From: Paenibacillaceae bacterium
GTDB lineage: Bacteria; Bacillota; Bacilli; Paenibacillales; NBRC-103111
Direction: 5' to 3'
NCBI GenBank assembly: GCA_029256185.1
Contig: JAQSYI010000029.1
Coordinates: 1-64,000, forward strand
DNA: 64,000 bases
The translations under genes and the position numbers were made by a program. Below are positions 1 through 8,023 of this stretch, piece after piece. Below the pieces are notes generated by a model. It searched no databases and was not told the origin of the DNA. It saw nothing but the letters and a program-made list of their open reading frames with translations. Position 1 is the stretch's first letter. Each line of letters begins with the position of its first letter.

Positions 1-116
1 AAAGTACTCGGATTTTGCTTCGTAGCATCTCGTCACTTTTGGGGGATTATCATTCGGGGGCTCCCCCAAAAGTACCCGGATTTTGCTTCGTAGCATCTCG
101 TCACTTTTGGGGGATT
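1..116. repeat. Two direct copies of a 48-bp repeat at the window edge
   Basis: Copies lie at 1-48 and 69-116 and differ at one base. Each ends in CACTTTTGGGGGATT, and the spacer carries the inverse CCCCCAAAAGT, so each junction can also pair as a hairpin. The first copy starts at base 1, so the array may continue to the left. It lies directly upstream of the aldolase gene; function unknown. Confidence 0.85.
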
Positions 117-197
117 GTTTTCTGCTGACACGCTAATAAGCAGCGGTCTTTCAAGCCGCCCCTTGTCATTTACTACATTGATGAAGGAGTGTTTCAA

Positions 198-1049
198 GTG
201 GCATTGGTTACATTGAAGGAATTATTACGGGATGCGGAGCGCAACCGGTATGCGGTGGGAATGTTCAATACACTGAATTTGGAAATGGTCAAAGGGGTGA
301 TCCGTGCCGCCGAGGAGCTGCGTTCACCGGTTATTATCGCTGTGGCCGAGGTGCATGCCCCCTTTAACCCGTTGTCCCTCATCGGACCTGTGATGGTCAG
401 AGCAGCCAAGGAAGCACGTGTGCCCGTAGCTGTGCATTTGGATCACGGCTTGACGGAAGGGGCAATCCGGGAGGCGCTGTCGCTGGGTTTTACTTCGGTG
501 ATGTACGACGGCTCCACCAGCGCATATGAGGACAATATCAGAAGCACCCGCCAGGTGGTAGAGTGGGCGGGCGCTTCCGGTGCCTCCGTGGAGGCCGAGT
601 TGGGCCATGTGGGCGGCGGTGAGGCCGGTACAGAGGAAGAGGAGCATGCGGAGGCTTTCTATACGGATGTGGAGCAGGCCGGTGACTTCGTCAGCCGCAC
701 GGGATGCGATGCGCTGGCCGTGGCCATCGGCACGGTGCATGGTGTTTACCGCTCCCAGCCCAGACTGGATATCAAGCGCCTCCAGGATATCCGGGAGAGA
801 GCGCAGCTTCCCATCGTGCTGCATGGCGGTTCCGGCCTGAGCGAGGCGGACTTCCGCGCCTGCATCACCAATGGCGTGGGCAAGATCAACATCTGCACCG
901 ACATGTTCATCGGCATGATGAGCCGGATTAAGGCCGTTGCCGACACCGGTTCCATCAACTACACCGAGGTGATAACCGCTACTGAAGCTGCTGTGGCCGA
1001 GGTTGTGAAGGGCAAGATGCAATTGTTCGGCAGTCAGAACCGGGCCTAG
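198..1049 (+). CDS. Class II fructose-bisphosphate/tagatose-bisphosphate-type aldolase
   Basis: A zinc-dependent class II aldolase of the FbaA/GatY/KbaY family, expected to cleave a ketose 1,6-bisphosphate to dihydroxyacetone phosphate plus an aldehyde in the cytoplasm. Family marks seen, numbered from the GTG start: HLDHG (80-84, zinc and catalytic Asp/His), Glu in the EAELGHVGG stretch (about 132-134), GTVHG (178-182, zinc His), LHGGSG (208-213, zinc His and phosphate loop) and KINICTD (229-235). Length of 283 residues is normal. I chose GTG at 198 because AAGGAG at 184-189 sits eight bases before it; the in-frame GTG at 189 overlaps that site. Substrate (fructose, tagatose or another bisphosphate) cannot be read from sequence. 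It precedes a galactoside phosphorylase, which would fit a galactose/tagatose route, but that is inference. Confidence 0.9.
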   Translation: MALVTLKELLRDAERNRYAVGMFNTLNLEMVKGVIRAAEELRSPVIIAVAEVHAPFNPLSLIGPVMVRAAKEARVPVAVHLDHGLTEGAIREALSLGFTSVMYDGSTSAYEDNIRSTRQVVEWAGASGASVEAELGHVGGGEAGTEEEEHAEAFYTDVEQAGDFVSRTGCDALAVAIGTVHGVYRSQPRLDIKRLQDIRERAQLPIVLHGGSGLSEADFRACITNGVGKINICTDMFIGMMSRIKAVADTGSINYTEVITATEAAVAEVVKGKMQLFGSQNRA

Positions 1050-1170
1050 GAGTCTTTCCAACGGAGTGGTTAGAATCCTAGTGCTGGTCTGCATAAAAAA
1101 GCCAACAGTTGCACGGCGTATACGTCCTCTGTGGTTTGGAGTCCCTCCGGCGCCTTCTGCAAAACGTCAG

Positions 1171-1352
1171 CCTGCAAATCTACAGTTATTTTCTCCCGTA
1201 TCCCCCATTTGTGAGGCTTTACCTGCAAATCTGCAGTTATTTGGGTTCCTAACCCGGTCTTTTCTCGTATTTTGCTTCAATAAACTGTATTTTTGCAGGT
1301 ATGGTCGTTGAAGTGACTTCCTCTGCTGCGAACTAACTGTATTATTGCAGGT
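1171..1352. repeat. Four interspersed copies of a TAACTGTA-N-TTGCAGG motif
   Basis: The gap 1050-1547 has no convincing gene. It carries four copies of a short motif, two inverted (about 1171-1188 and 1222-1239) and two direct (about 1281-1300 and 1334-1352), with consensus TAACTGTA, two or three bases, then TTGCAGG. The pairs face each other, so the transcript could form hairpins. It lies between the aldolase and the 3' end of the convergent GH112 gene. No T-run terminator is obvious. Confidence 0.75.
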
Positions 1353-1547
1353 ATTTTCTTTTATCCCCGGCTGGTACGTACGGTTTATCGCCTTCTGTCG
1401 AGCCAGTTAGGGACGGTCTGCGGGAGTGATTATGAGCTTCTCACGCGGCAACTGTTGGGATATTTACGAAAGACCAGTACTAGGCCCCCTTCACTCCGTC
1501 TTCCATCGGCATGCCTGCCAACAAGCCTTGCCGTCCGCCTGTCTCTT

Positions 1548-3701
1548 TCACACCTGCCCGACGAAGGTGTCGTAAGCCGCCAGTGTTTGAGTGACGACTC
1601 CTTTGTCTGTGCGTACCGAAACGGTCTGCTCCGCGCCGCTGTTGTTAATCATGACCAAGGTGCCGCTCTCCGGATAATAGGCGCATTCCGCCGCCGCATT
1701 ATCGGTCAAATAATTAGGGGAAACCGGTTGTTGGGCGGCATATAGAATCAGGTCCATTAACGTACGGGCATTGGTTACTGTATGCGTATAGGAAGACAAG
1801 TATACACCGCGGCCGCTTCCGAAGTGATGGACGGTTGCCAGAGGACTGCCGTTTTGCGCCGCCATTACTTTGGCCTTGCCATCCGTCAGATACAAGCCCG
1901 TCTGCTCCACCATGCCAACCGGAAGGGACACGTCTCCCTCTTGGGGGATAACAGGCCATTTCCCGTGACTGATCCGGTCTCCTGTATCCTTGTCCAACCC
2001 CAATACAGGCGCCATCCGGAAAAACCTGTCATACCCCGGAGCCGCGGAAGGCTCGTTGACTCCCAGGAAAGCTCCTCCGTTATAGACCCACTCCGTTAAA
2101 GCTGCTATAACGGCAGGTTGGTTCCACAACTCACCGCCGCTCCATGCGCTGCCTGCCGTACCGGCATTGATTATCACATGGATACCGGCAGGAACCCCAT
2201 CCCGGATCTCGTCAAAATCCAGGAATTCCACCTCAAACGGCAATCCGGACAGACTCTCCAATACATTAATCAAATCCAGTCCCGGCTGCTCATGATAATG
2301 GCCGGAGCAGATCCAACTGCGGAGTTTGCCCCATGCGGACAACACCCCTACCTTTGGCTTCAAGGCATAAGGCTTGCCGCCGGCATGCAGCTCCCGGATC
2401 AAGCGGAATTCATCGGCAATCTTCCCGATATAATCCACAAAGTCAGGGTACGGCTCAACCAGATGCAGATAACCGCCCAGCCCGATCCGGTCCACCGGGG
2501 CCCGCAATAATGCGCGGCGGATGCTGTTCCAGAACTTCTTGGCATCCAGTGTGGGATTCCCCCCCTCCATGAAGGTAGGAAGTCCGCCCAGTCCTACGGG
2601 GAACAAGTAGGGATGGAGGCGCAGCTCACGAGTCTGAACCCCTTCAACTCCCGCGCACAGCCGGGCTTCGAAGCCGGAGAACACACACTTGATGATCCCG
2701 TCAAAGCCGAATTCCCCGAACCTTCCGTTATACGGCTCAATCCCGACCCAACTGTCGTCATAGAATACATAAGCCAGCTTATTGTACTTATGGGCGATAT
2801 CAATGAGCTTCCTCCCGAAGCCGATGACGAAATCATTGATAAACGCCATCCAGTCCAGCTTATGCCGATCCGGTACGCTGTGAGTCGTGCGCAGCTTGCC
2901 CTGATTAACGAAATCCTCCGCCGTCAATCTGTAGCCATAGCGCTGGGCGAACCGGTCAAGCGCCTGGGGACTCACCGTGAAGTCATAGGAAGCCCAGTCT
3001 GTAAAAAGATGGCGGTTCTCTTCGCTGCTCCCCCAGATCCAAACGAAATTATAGAACATGGATGTGAAGCGGATTACCCTGGTAGCCGGGTGAGCCAGGC
3101 ACCAATTGTCCAGCCAGTTCATCAGGTAGTCCTGGGTTTCGGCGTGGATGGGGTCAATTTGCATAAGATGCTCCTTGTCCCAATGGTTGGTGGTATGGTT
3201 GTACATGGAAATCTCTTCCCAGATCCGGTACGCCAGGAAGCTTACGGTGTAGGTATGCCAAGGAATTGCCCCCTCCACCACGACGCTTTGCGAGCTGCTG
3301 TCATACCGCCAGTTCTCTCTGGCTACCTCGGCATTGGCCGTACGGTCGAAGACCTGCCAGTACCGGAGCGAATCCGCAGTCTCGTTGACCGCAAACTGTT
3401 CAGCAAAAAAATCCTGCATGAGGGAAATAGTAAGTGTTGGCGCCGCCGCTGTCAATGGATTGGTTATCAGGAAGGTTTGCTGAAGCTTGTCCTGATTTTC
3501 CCCAGCCCATTCGTTATGGTCCCGGATAATGCAGATTGTGGAATAAATATCATAGCCGGCATTCAGTATGTCATCGGATAAAGCTGTTCCATCGCTGTCC
3601 CGGATTACATCGGCCCCCCATTTTTTGGCCAATTCAAGAGTCAGTTGTTCATAACCCGCTTCCCCCGGAAGTGTGAAGCCGCCTGTTTTCTGTTGCTGCA
3701 T
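1548..3701 (-). CDS. GH112 1,3-beta-galactosyl-N-acetylhexosamine-type phosphorylase
   Basis: A 717-residue protein matching GH112 in length and sequence. These cytoplasmic enzymes phosphorolyse beta-galactosides (galacto-N-biose, lacto-N-biose, or galactosyl-beta-1,4-rhamnose) to alpha-galactose 1-phosphate plus the acceptor sugar. The barrel motif FYDDSWVGIEPY at 313-324 corresponds to the DHWIGTEPY stretch that carries the catalytic Asp in bifidobacterial enzymes; D316 is the likely acid. A Rossmann-like glutaminase-type middle region (about 440-640) and a small C-terminal beta domain follow. No signal peptide. GGAGGAGG precedes the ATG, and a TATAAT-like box lies at 3762-3767 on the minus strand. 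Divergent from an AraC regulator, its probable activator. The nearby GH28-like gene makes a rhamnogalacturonan galactoside plausible, but specificity is undetermined. Confidence 0.88.
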   Translation of the reverse strand: MQQQKTGGFTLPGEAGYEQLTLELAKKWGADVIRDSDGTALSDDILNAGYDIYSTICIIRDHNEWAGENQDKLQQTFLITNPLTAAAPTLTISLMQDFFAEQFAVNETADSLRYWQVFDRTANAEVARENWRYDSSSQSVVVEGAIPWHTYTVSFLAYRIWEEISMYNHTTNHWDKEHLMQIDPIHAETQDYLMNWLDNWCLAHPATRVIRFTSMFYNFVWIWGSSEENRHLFTDWASYDFTVSPQALDRFAQRYGYRLTAEDFVNQGKLRTTHSVPDRHKLDWMAFINDFVIGFGRKLIDIAHKYNKLAYVFYDDSWVGIEPYNGRFGEFGFDGIIKCVFSGFEARLCAGVEGVQTRELRLHPYLFPVGLGGLPTFMEGGNPTLDAKKFWNSIRRALLRAPVDRIGLGGYLHLVEPYPDFVDYIGKIADEFRLIRELHAGGKPYALKPKVGVLSAWGKLRSWICSGHYHEQPGLDLINVLESLSGLPFEVEFLDFDEIRDGVPAGIHVIINAGTAGSAWSGGELWNQPAVIAALTEWVYNGGAFLGVNEPSAAPGYDRFFRMAPVLGLDKDTGDRISHGKWPVIPQEGDVSLPVGMVEQTGLYLTDGKAKVMAAQNGSPLATVHHFGSGRGVYLSSYTHTVTNARTLMDLILYAAQQPVSPNYLTDNAAAECAYYPESGTLVMINNSGAEQTVSVRTDKGVVTQTLAAYDTFVGQV

Positions 3702-3844
3702 GACCGTGCCTCCTCCGTAGTGAATTCGTTTGCCGCAGCCCGGTATATATGATAAAAATGCATTATAACTCTATTTTACGCTGCACCATCGATGCTTCCC
3801 ATATAATAATTGCGATTTCGCATATAAGAATCTGGAGGTTCAGT

Positions 3845-4693
3845 ATGAGACGACATGTAGCTCCCGAGTATCCGGCGGAACAGCTCCCTCTGCAGCTGGA
3901 GACCATCGGAATCAAGCCCGATCAAGAGATCTTCGTGCGGCCCTCCGGCTATCCCCATTTCCATTGGCTGCAGACACTGGAAGGGGAAGGCGAATTGTGG
4001 TCCGATGGACGGACCTGGAGGCTGCCGGTGCATACCGGCGTTCTTCTGTCCCCGGATATCCCCCACCGGTACCAATCCTTAAGCGGAATTTGGCAGACCG
4101 GCTACATCACCTTTCACGGCAGCATGGCCAGAGCACTCATTCAGTCTCTCGGCTGGAATACGGCAGTGCGGTTTCAATGGGAAGCAGCAAGCGACCGGAT
4201 TAGTGACCATCTCAAGAATATGCTGGTGTTCGCCGAGTCCGGCGGCGACCCCTCGGGATGGCAATTCTCGGCGGATTTGTACCGCTTTCTCACCTTGCTT
4301 CGAACCGATGCGCGTACGGACAACAGGCCCTCCATCTCGAAGCGCCTGGAGCATATCCAGAGTCTGTTGGACTGGCTGGAAAGTGAATTTGCCAACCCCA
4401 GGATCGGATTGGCCGAGATGGCGGCGCAGCTTGGCACCGGGCAGCGTCAGCTGAACGCCAAATTCCGGGAGCTGTTCGGGCAGTCGGCCTACGCCTATCT
4501 GATTCATCTGCGGCTCCGCAAGGCCAAGGAATGGCTTCCTTCCCGGCCCGATTGGACAGTCCGCCGGATCGGAGAGGCAGTCGGGTTCCGGGACCCCAGC
4601 CACTTCGTGGCTACATTCCGCCTGAAGGAAGGCATGACTCCGGACTCCTACCGTAAACTGCACAGCTCTGCTGCGGAGCATCCGCTGAAGTAA
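3845..4693 (+). CDS. AraC-family transcriptional regulator, divergent from GH112
   Basis: A 282-residue cytoplasmic regulator with an N-terminal cupin-like sugar-sensing half (about 1-150) and a C-terminal pair of helix-turn-helix motifs (about 180-275), including a typical AraC end: GEAVGFRDPSHFVATFR then PDSYRK. The start is ATG at 3845, preceded by TGGAGGT; an upstream in-frame ATG at 3749 has no ribosome site and would run through the promoter. Just upstream lies a palindrome, TGCGATTTCGCA (3811-3822), which could be an operator. Its position, head to head with the phosphorylase gene and upstream of the GH28-like gene, suggests control of one or both. Ligand unknown. Confidence 0.88.
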   Translation: MRRHVAPEYPAEQLPLQLETIGIKPDQEIFVRPSGYPHFHWLQTLEGEGELWSDGRTWRLPVHTGVLLSPDIPHRYQSLSGIWQTGYITFHGSMARALIQSLGWNTAVRFQWEAASDRISDHLKNMLVFAESGGDPSGWQFSADLYRFLTLLRTDARTDNRPSISKRLEHIQSLLDWLESEFANPRIGLAEMAAQLGTGQRQLNAKFRELFGQSAYAYLIHLRLRKAKEWLPSRPDWTVRRIGEAVGFRDPSHFVATFRLKEGMTPDSYRKLHSSAAEHPLK

Positions 4694-4871
4694 TCTCACT
4701 GCCGGCAGTTTTCTATACGAAATAACCGATATCTATAAAAAGGGCCATCATTCCTGCAAAAACCTCATTCCCATACAAGAGCTTGTGCACTAGAATGAGG
4801 CTAAACGAACGAGTGCCTGGCGGAGGCTTCACGGTCCCTGCCGTTGCAGGCCTCCAGGGAGGAAGCGGGTT

Positions 4872-6233
4872 ATGCGGGATATTTATGATGTGAGAGCATA
4901 CGGCGCTGCAGGCGATGGCGTCACGGTGGACACCCGGGCCATTCAACAGGCCATTGACGATTGCTTCGCACATGGCGGCGGCTATGTGGTATTGTCGGGG
5001 GGCACCTTTGTATCGGGGACAATTATTCTGAAATCCAATGTGTACTTGCAGGTGAACCCGTCGGCCATGCTGCTGGCCAATCCGGATATCCGCGACTATC
5101 CCGACGGAACCCACTATAACCGCTACGTCAATGAGCAGGAAATGGACAAATGCCTGATTTACGCCGAGGATGCCTTCAATATTGGGATCACCGGACAGGG
5201 TGAGATTAACGGCAATGCCGAGCAATTCCCCAATGAAGGCAGCATTTACCGCCCCATGATGATGCGGTTTCTACGCTGCTCGCACATCCATGTCCAAGGC
5301 CTGCGGCTTCACAATTCCGCCGCCTGGACAACCGCCTTCCTGGACAGCAGGAATATTTGGTGCCAAGACCTGGATATCCGCAACGACCGGAGGTACAATG
5401 GGGACGGATTGGATTATGACGGATGCCAAAATGTCTTCGTGTCCAACTGCAGTATTCTGGGCACCGACGATAATCTGTGCCTGCAGGCCGGCAGCAAGGA
5501 CTATCCCATGAAAAATGTGCATATCTCCAACTGCCGCTTCACCTCCATATGCGCCGGTATCCGCATCGGGCTTAAATCGGTGGGCTCCATCTCCAATGTA
5601 GCCATCCACAACTGCTCATTCGAGAATGTGTGGCGGGAAGGAATCAAGATCGAATGCACGGAGGGCGGGAGCATCACCGACATTGCAGCCCAAGGCCTCG
5701 TTATGCGGAATGTGACACGGCCCGTCTTCATCCTGCTGAACAACCGCTTTGACAAGATTGGCTCATCCACAGGCCTGTCCATCATGCCGGAGATCGGCGT
5801 ATTGGAGCGGGTGATGCTGGCGGATATCATTGCGGCGGATGATGAGGAGATGTACAAGACCCATTACCGCTTCGCCGACGATGTGATGGGCTGCCCGTCC
5901 TTCAACGGAATCCGGGTGGATGCCTGCGAGAGCCATCCGATCCGGGAGCTGACTCTGCGGAATGTGTCCTATACCTGTGCGGGAGGAGTACAGAAGGAAG
6001 AGCTTCCCGCGGCATACCCGAAGGTCTGGGATATGCGCGGCGCTCATCCCGAGCAGGTGTCGGAGAATTATTATCCCGACTGGAGCCGGGCAACCTTTAT
6101 GGATATCCGCCATGTGGAGCATCTGGTCCTGGACGGCCTAAGATTCCGCGCCCTGAGACCGGATACACGTAATTCGTATCTCATCGAGAATTGCAGTATC
6201 ATCAAGGAAGATATTGCCGAGCTGGTCAGATGA
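4872..6233 (+). CDS. GH28-like parallel beta-helix protein (polygalacturonase family)
   Basis: A 453-residue right-handed beta-helix protein related to GH28 polygalacturonases. It opens with the pectate-lyase-superfamily pattern DVRAYGAAGDGVTVDT (6-21) and has counterparts of the GH28 catalytic blocks: NGDGLD (176-181), GTDDN (197-201) and REGIKIE (255-261). The block that normally contains GHG reads CAGIRIG (227-233), so the usual His is absent and classical endo-polygalacturonase action is doubtful. No signal peptide, so it probably acts in the cytoplasm on imported oligosaccharides. GGAGG lies 10 bases before the ATG. The upstream gap (4694-4871) holds an imperfect hairpin with arms CCTCATTC and GAATGAGG (4763-4800). 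Confident on fold, not on substrate. Confidence 0.85.
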   Translation: MRDIYDVRAYGAAGDGVTVDTRAIQQAIDDCFAHGGGYVVLSGGTFVSGTIILKSNVYLQVNPSAMLLANPDIRDYPDGTHYNRYVNEQEMDKCLIYAEDAFNIGITGQGEINGNAEQFPNEGSIYRPMMMRFLRCSHIHVQGLRLHNSAAWTTAFLDSRNIWCQDLDIRNDRRYNGDGLDYDGCQNVFVSNCSILGTDDNLCLQAGSKDYPMKNVHISNCRFTSICAGIRIGLKSVGSISNVAIHNCSFENVWREGIKIECTEGGSITDIAAQGLVMRNVTRPVFILLNNRFDKIGSSTGLSIMPEIGVLERVMLADIIAADDEEMYKTHYRFADDVMGCPSFNGIRVDACESHPIRELTLRNVSYTCAGGVQKEELPAAYPKVWDMRGAHPEQVSENYYPDWSRATFMDIRHVEHLVLDGLRFRALRPDTRNSYLIENCSIIKEDIAELVR

Positions 6234-6254
6234 AATTCGGAAACGGAGCGGGTT

Positions 6255-6299
6255 ATGAACAATTACTTTTCTATCGGGGACTGGCCGCGAAGCTGCTGA
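6255..6299 (+). pseudogene. Possible truncated start of a lost downstream gene
   Basis: Twenty-one bases after the GH28-like stop there is a well-spaced ACGGAG and an ATG opening a 14-codon frame (MNNYFSIGDWPRSC) that then stops. It looks like the beginning of a co-transcribed gene whose remainder has been deleted. In another frame the same bases resemble the N-terminus of the GH112 protein (AGYEQL), sharing 15 identical bases with it, so chance or recombination are alternatives. Confidence 0.25.
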
Positions 6300-6332
6300 C
6301 CCTGCAATTGTGACAGCCCGTGTAAGCCATGA

Positions 6333-7961
6333 TTACAGCCCATCCATGCGGCCATACAATTCCACGGGAGATTTCCCTGCAAACGGGATTTCCCCGAATA
6401 GGGCGGCCACCGCGGCCTTCAGCGTCTCCGGATCGGAGGAGCAGCAATTAATGAAGGTATCCGCGCTTTCAAAGTATTCCGCATAATAATAAGGGGAACC
6501 GAAGGACAAGATGATGGTTCTCTCCTGGGCGAAGGACAGGGCGCTAACCACGCTTCTGGCCTCTGACTCATAGTAGTGGCTGGTTCCCAGCGGCTTCTGC
6601 ATGGCATAGAACAATACATAAAGCATATAGTCAAAGTCCTGGTCCATCAGCCGATAGTCCTGTCCATAGGTGTCCAGATTGCGGACTGTCTCCACCTGGA
6701 TGCTCCGCTTCTCCAGTTCCTCCCGGATGGTGTCCGTCAACCCGTACAGCTCGTCATTCGGAGTGACGCCCACCATCCTGATCCTTAGTGGCCTCCGCTT
6801 CCGCAAGGGCAGCACGTTCAGCTTGTTCTCCACCAGCGTAATGCTCTGCCGGGCAACAGTCCGGGCAAGAAGCGGTCCGTCCACCGGGGACTTCATGGAC
6901 TTCTCTTTCGGGTGCGCGGCAGCGGGGGCATCCGTTTTATTCAACAGCCCCACATTCTCCTTCAGTTGCAGCACCCGTGCCACAGCATCCTTCAGCCTGG
7001 ATGCTCCTACCTTCCCATGATGAATCGCTGCCTCCAGATGATCGAAGAAGCTGAGGAACGGCCATAGCATCACATCGATTCCTGCCTTGAATGCCTCGAT
7101 CTCGGCGATGTCGCAATTGCCGTACACCCGGACGAATCCTCCCATATCCAGAGCGTCCGAAACCACAACCCCTTGAAAGCCCATGCGCTCCTTCAATAGA
7201 CCCGTAATGATCTCCTCCGAGAGAGTGGCGGGCAGGAAGCAGCCCCGGTGCTTGCGGGTCTGGACGGCGGGGAGGGTGATATGCCCGGCCATTACCGTCT
7301 GAACCCCCTCCTCCACCAGTTTGCGGAACACCTTGCCATGATTGGCTTCCCATTGCTCATAAGTCAACGAATTGCAGGTGGTTACCAGATGCTGGTCCCG
7401 ATGATCCACCCCATCTCCGGGAAAATGCTTGGCGGTAGCCGCCAGCCCGTGCTCCTGCATCCCCTTGATCATGGGAATGAGCAGCTTCAGCGCTTTGTCG
7501 GGATGATCGGAGACCGCCCGGCTGTTGATAATCACGTTATGCGGGTTCAGATTCAAATCGCATACCGGCGAGAAGGACCAGTTAATGCCCATGGCGGTTG
7601 CTTCCGCGGCTGAGATTGCCCCGTACGCATAAGCCAATTCCGGTGACTCGGTTGCCCCCAGACTCATCTGCCGGGGAAGCAGGGTAAGATCCGAGACAAT
7701 CCCCCCTGCTCCGCTCTCCACATCGGCGGCGATCAGCAGGGGAATTTTGCTCGCCTGCTGGTAGCGCCGGATCATCTCCGTCAGCTCAATGGAGGAGGCT
7801 TGAACGGACCTGATGATCTCGGCTCCTACGAATAAGCCTCCCACCGGGTACTTCTCCAGGAATGCCTCCAGGCTGCCGCAGAGCCTGACATGCAGCTCCG
7901 GGTCAGCCTTAATCATGATGGTCTGCCCGATCCGCTCTCTTAAACTCAGCTTGCTTTGCAT
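6333..7961 (-). CDS. GH3 glycosidase, NagZ-like beta-N-acetylhexosaminidase type
   Basis: A 542-residue GH3 protein with the (beta/alpha)8 barrel in residues 1-340 and an alpha/beta C-terminal domain. KHFPGDG (178-184) is followed by D189-x-H191, equivalent to the Asp-His dyad that serves as acid/base in NagZ-type GH3 enzymes, and SDALDMG (268-274) carries the likely nucleophile Asp (269). The second His of the usual KHFPGHG is Asp here. No signal peptide, so cytoplasmic removal of terminal beta-GlcNAc or a related sugar is likely, though some such enzymes are phosphorylases. Start ATG at 7961 has AAGGAG nine bases upstream. It is 62 bp downstream of the secreted GH99-like gene and may share its transcript. 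Confidence 0.87.
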   Translation of the reverse strand: MQSKLSLRERIGQTIMIKADPELHVRLCGSLEAFLEKYPVGGLFVGAEIIRSVQASSIELTEMIRRYQQASKIPLLIAADVESGAGGIVSDLTLLPRQMSLGATESPELAYAYGAISAAEATAMGINWSFSPVCDLNLNPHNVIINSRAVSDHPDKALKLLIPMIKGMQEHGLAATAKHFPGDGVDHRDQHLVTTCNSLTYEQWEANHGKVFRKLVEEGVQTVMAGHITLPAVQTRKHRGCFLPATLSEEIITGLLKERMGFQGVVVSDALDMGGFVRVYGNCDIAEIEAFKAGIDVMLWPFLSFFDHLEAAIHHGKVGASRLKDAVARVLQLKENVGLLNKTDAPAAAHPKEKSMKSPVDGPLLARTVARQSITLVENKLNVLPLRKRRPLRIRMVGVTPNDELYGLTDTIREELEKRSIQVETVRNLDTYGQDYRLMDQDFDYMLYVLFYAMQKPLGTSHYYESEARSVVSALSFAQERTIILSFGSPYYYAEYFESADTFINCCSSDPETLKAAVAALFGEIPFAGKSPVELYGRMDGL

Positions 7962-8023
7962 GGCCTTATACTCCTTGCTTCAATAGTCTCATTCTGCTCC
8001 AATGTCTCTTCTGCTCCATGGTC

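Noticed and set aside
1066..1311. 81-residue frame after the aldolase gene
   Set aside because: No ribosome site, and the frame runs through the interspersed repeats.
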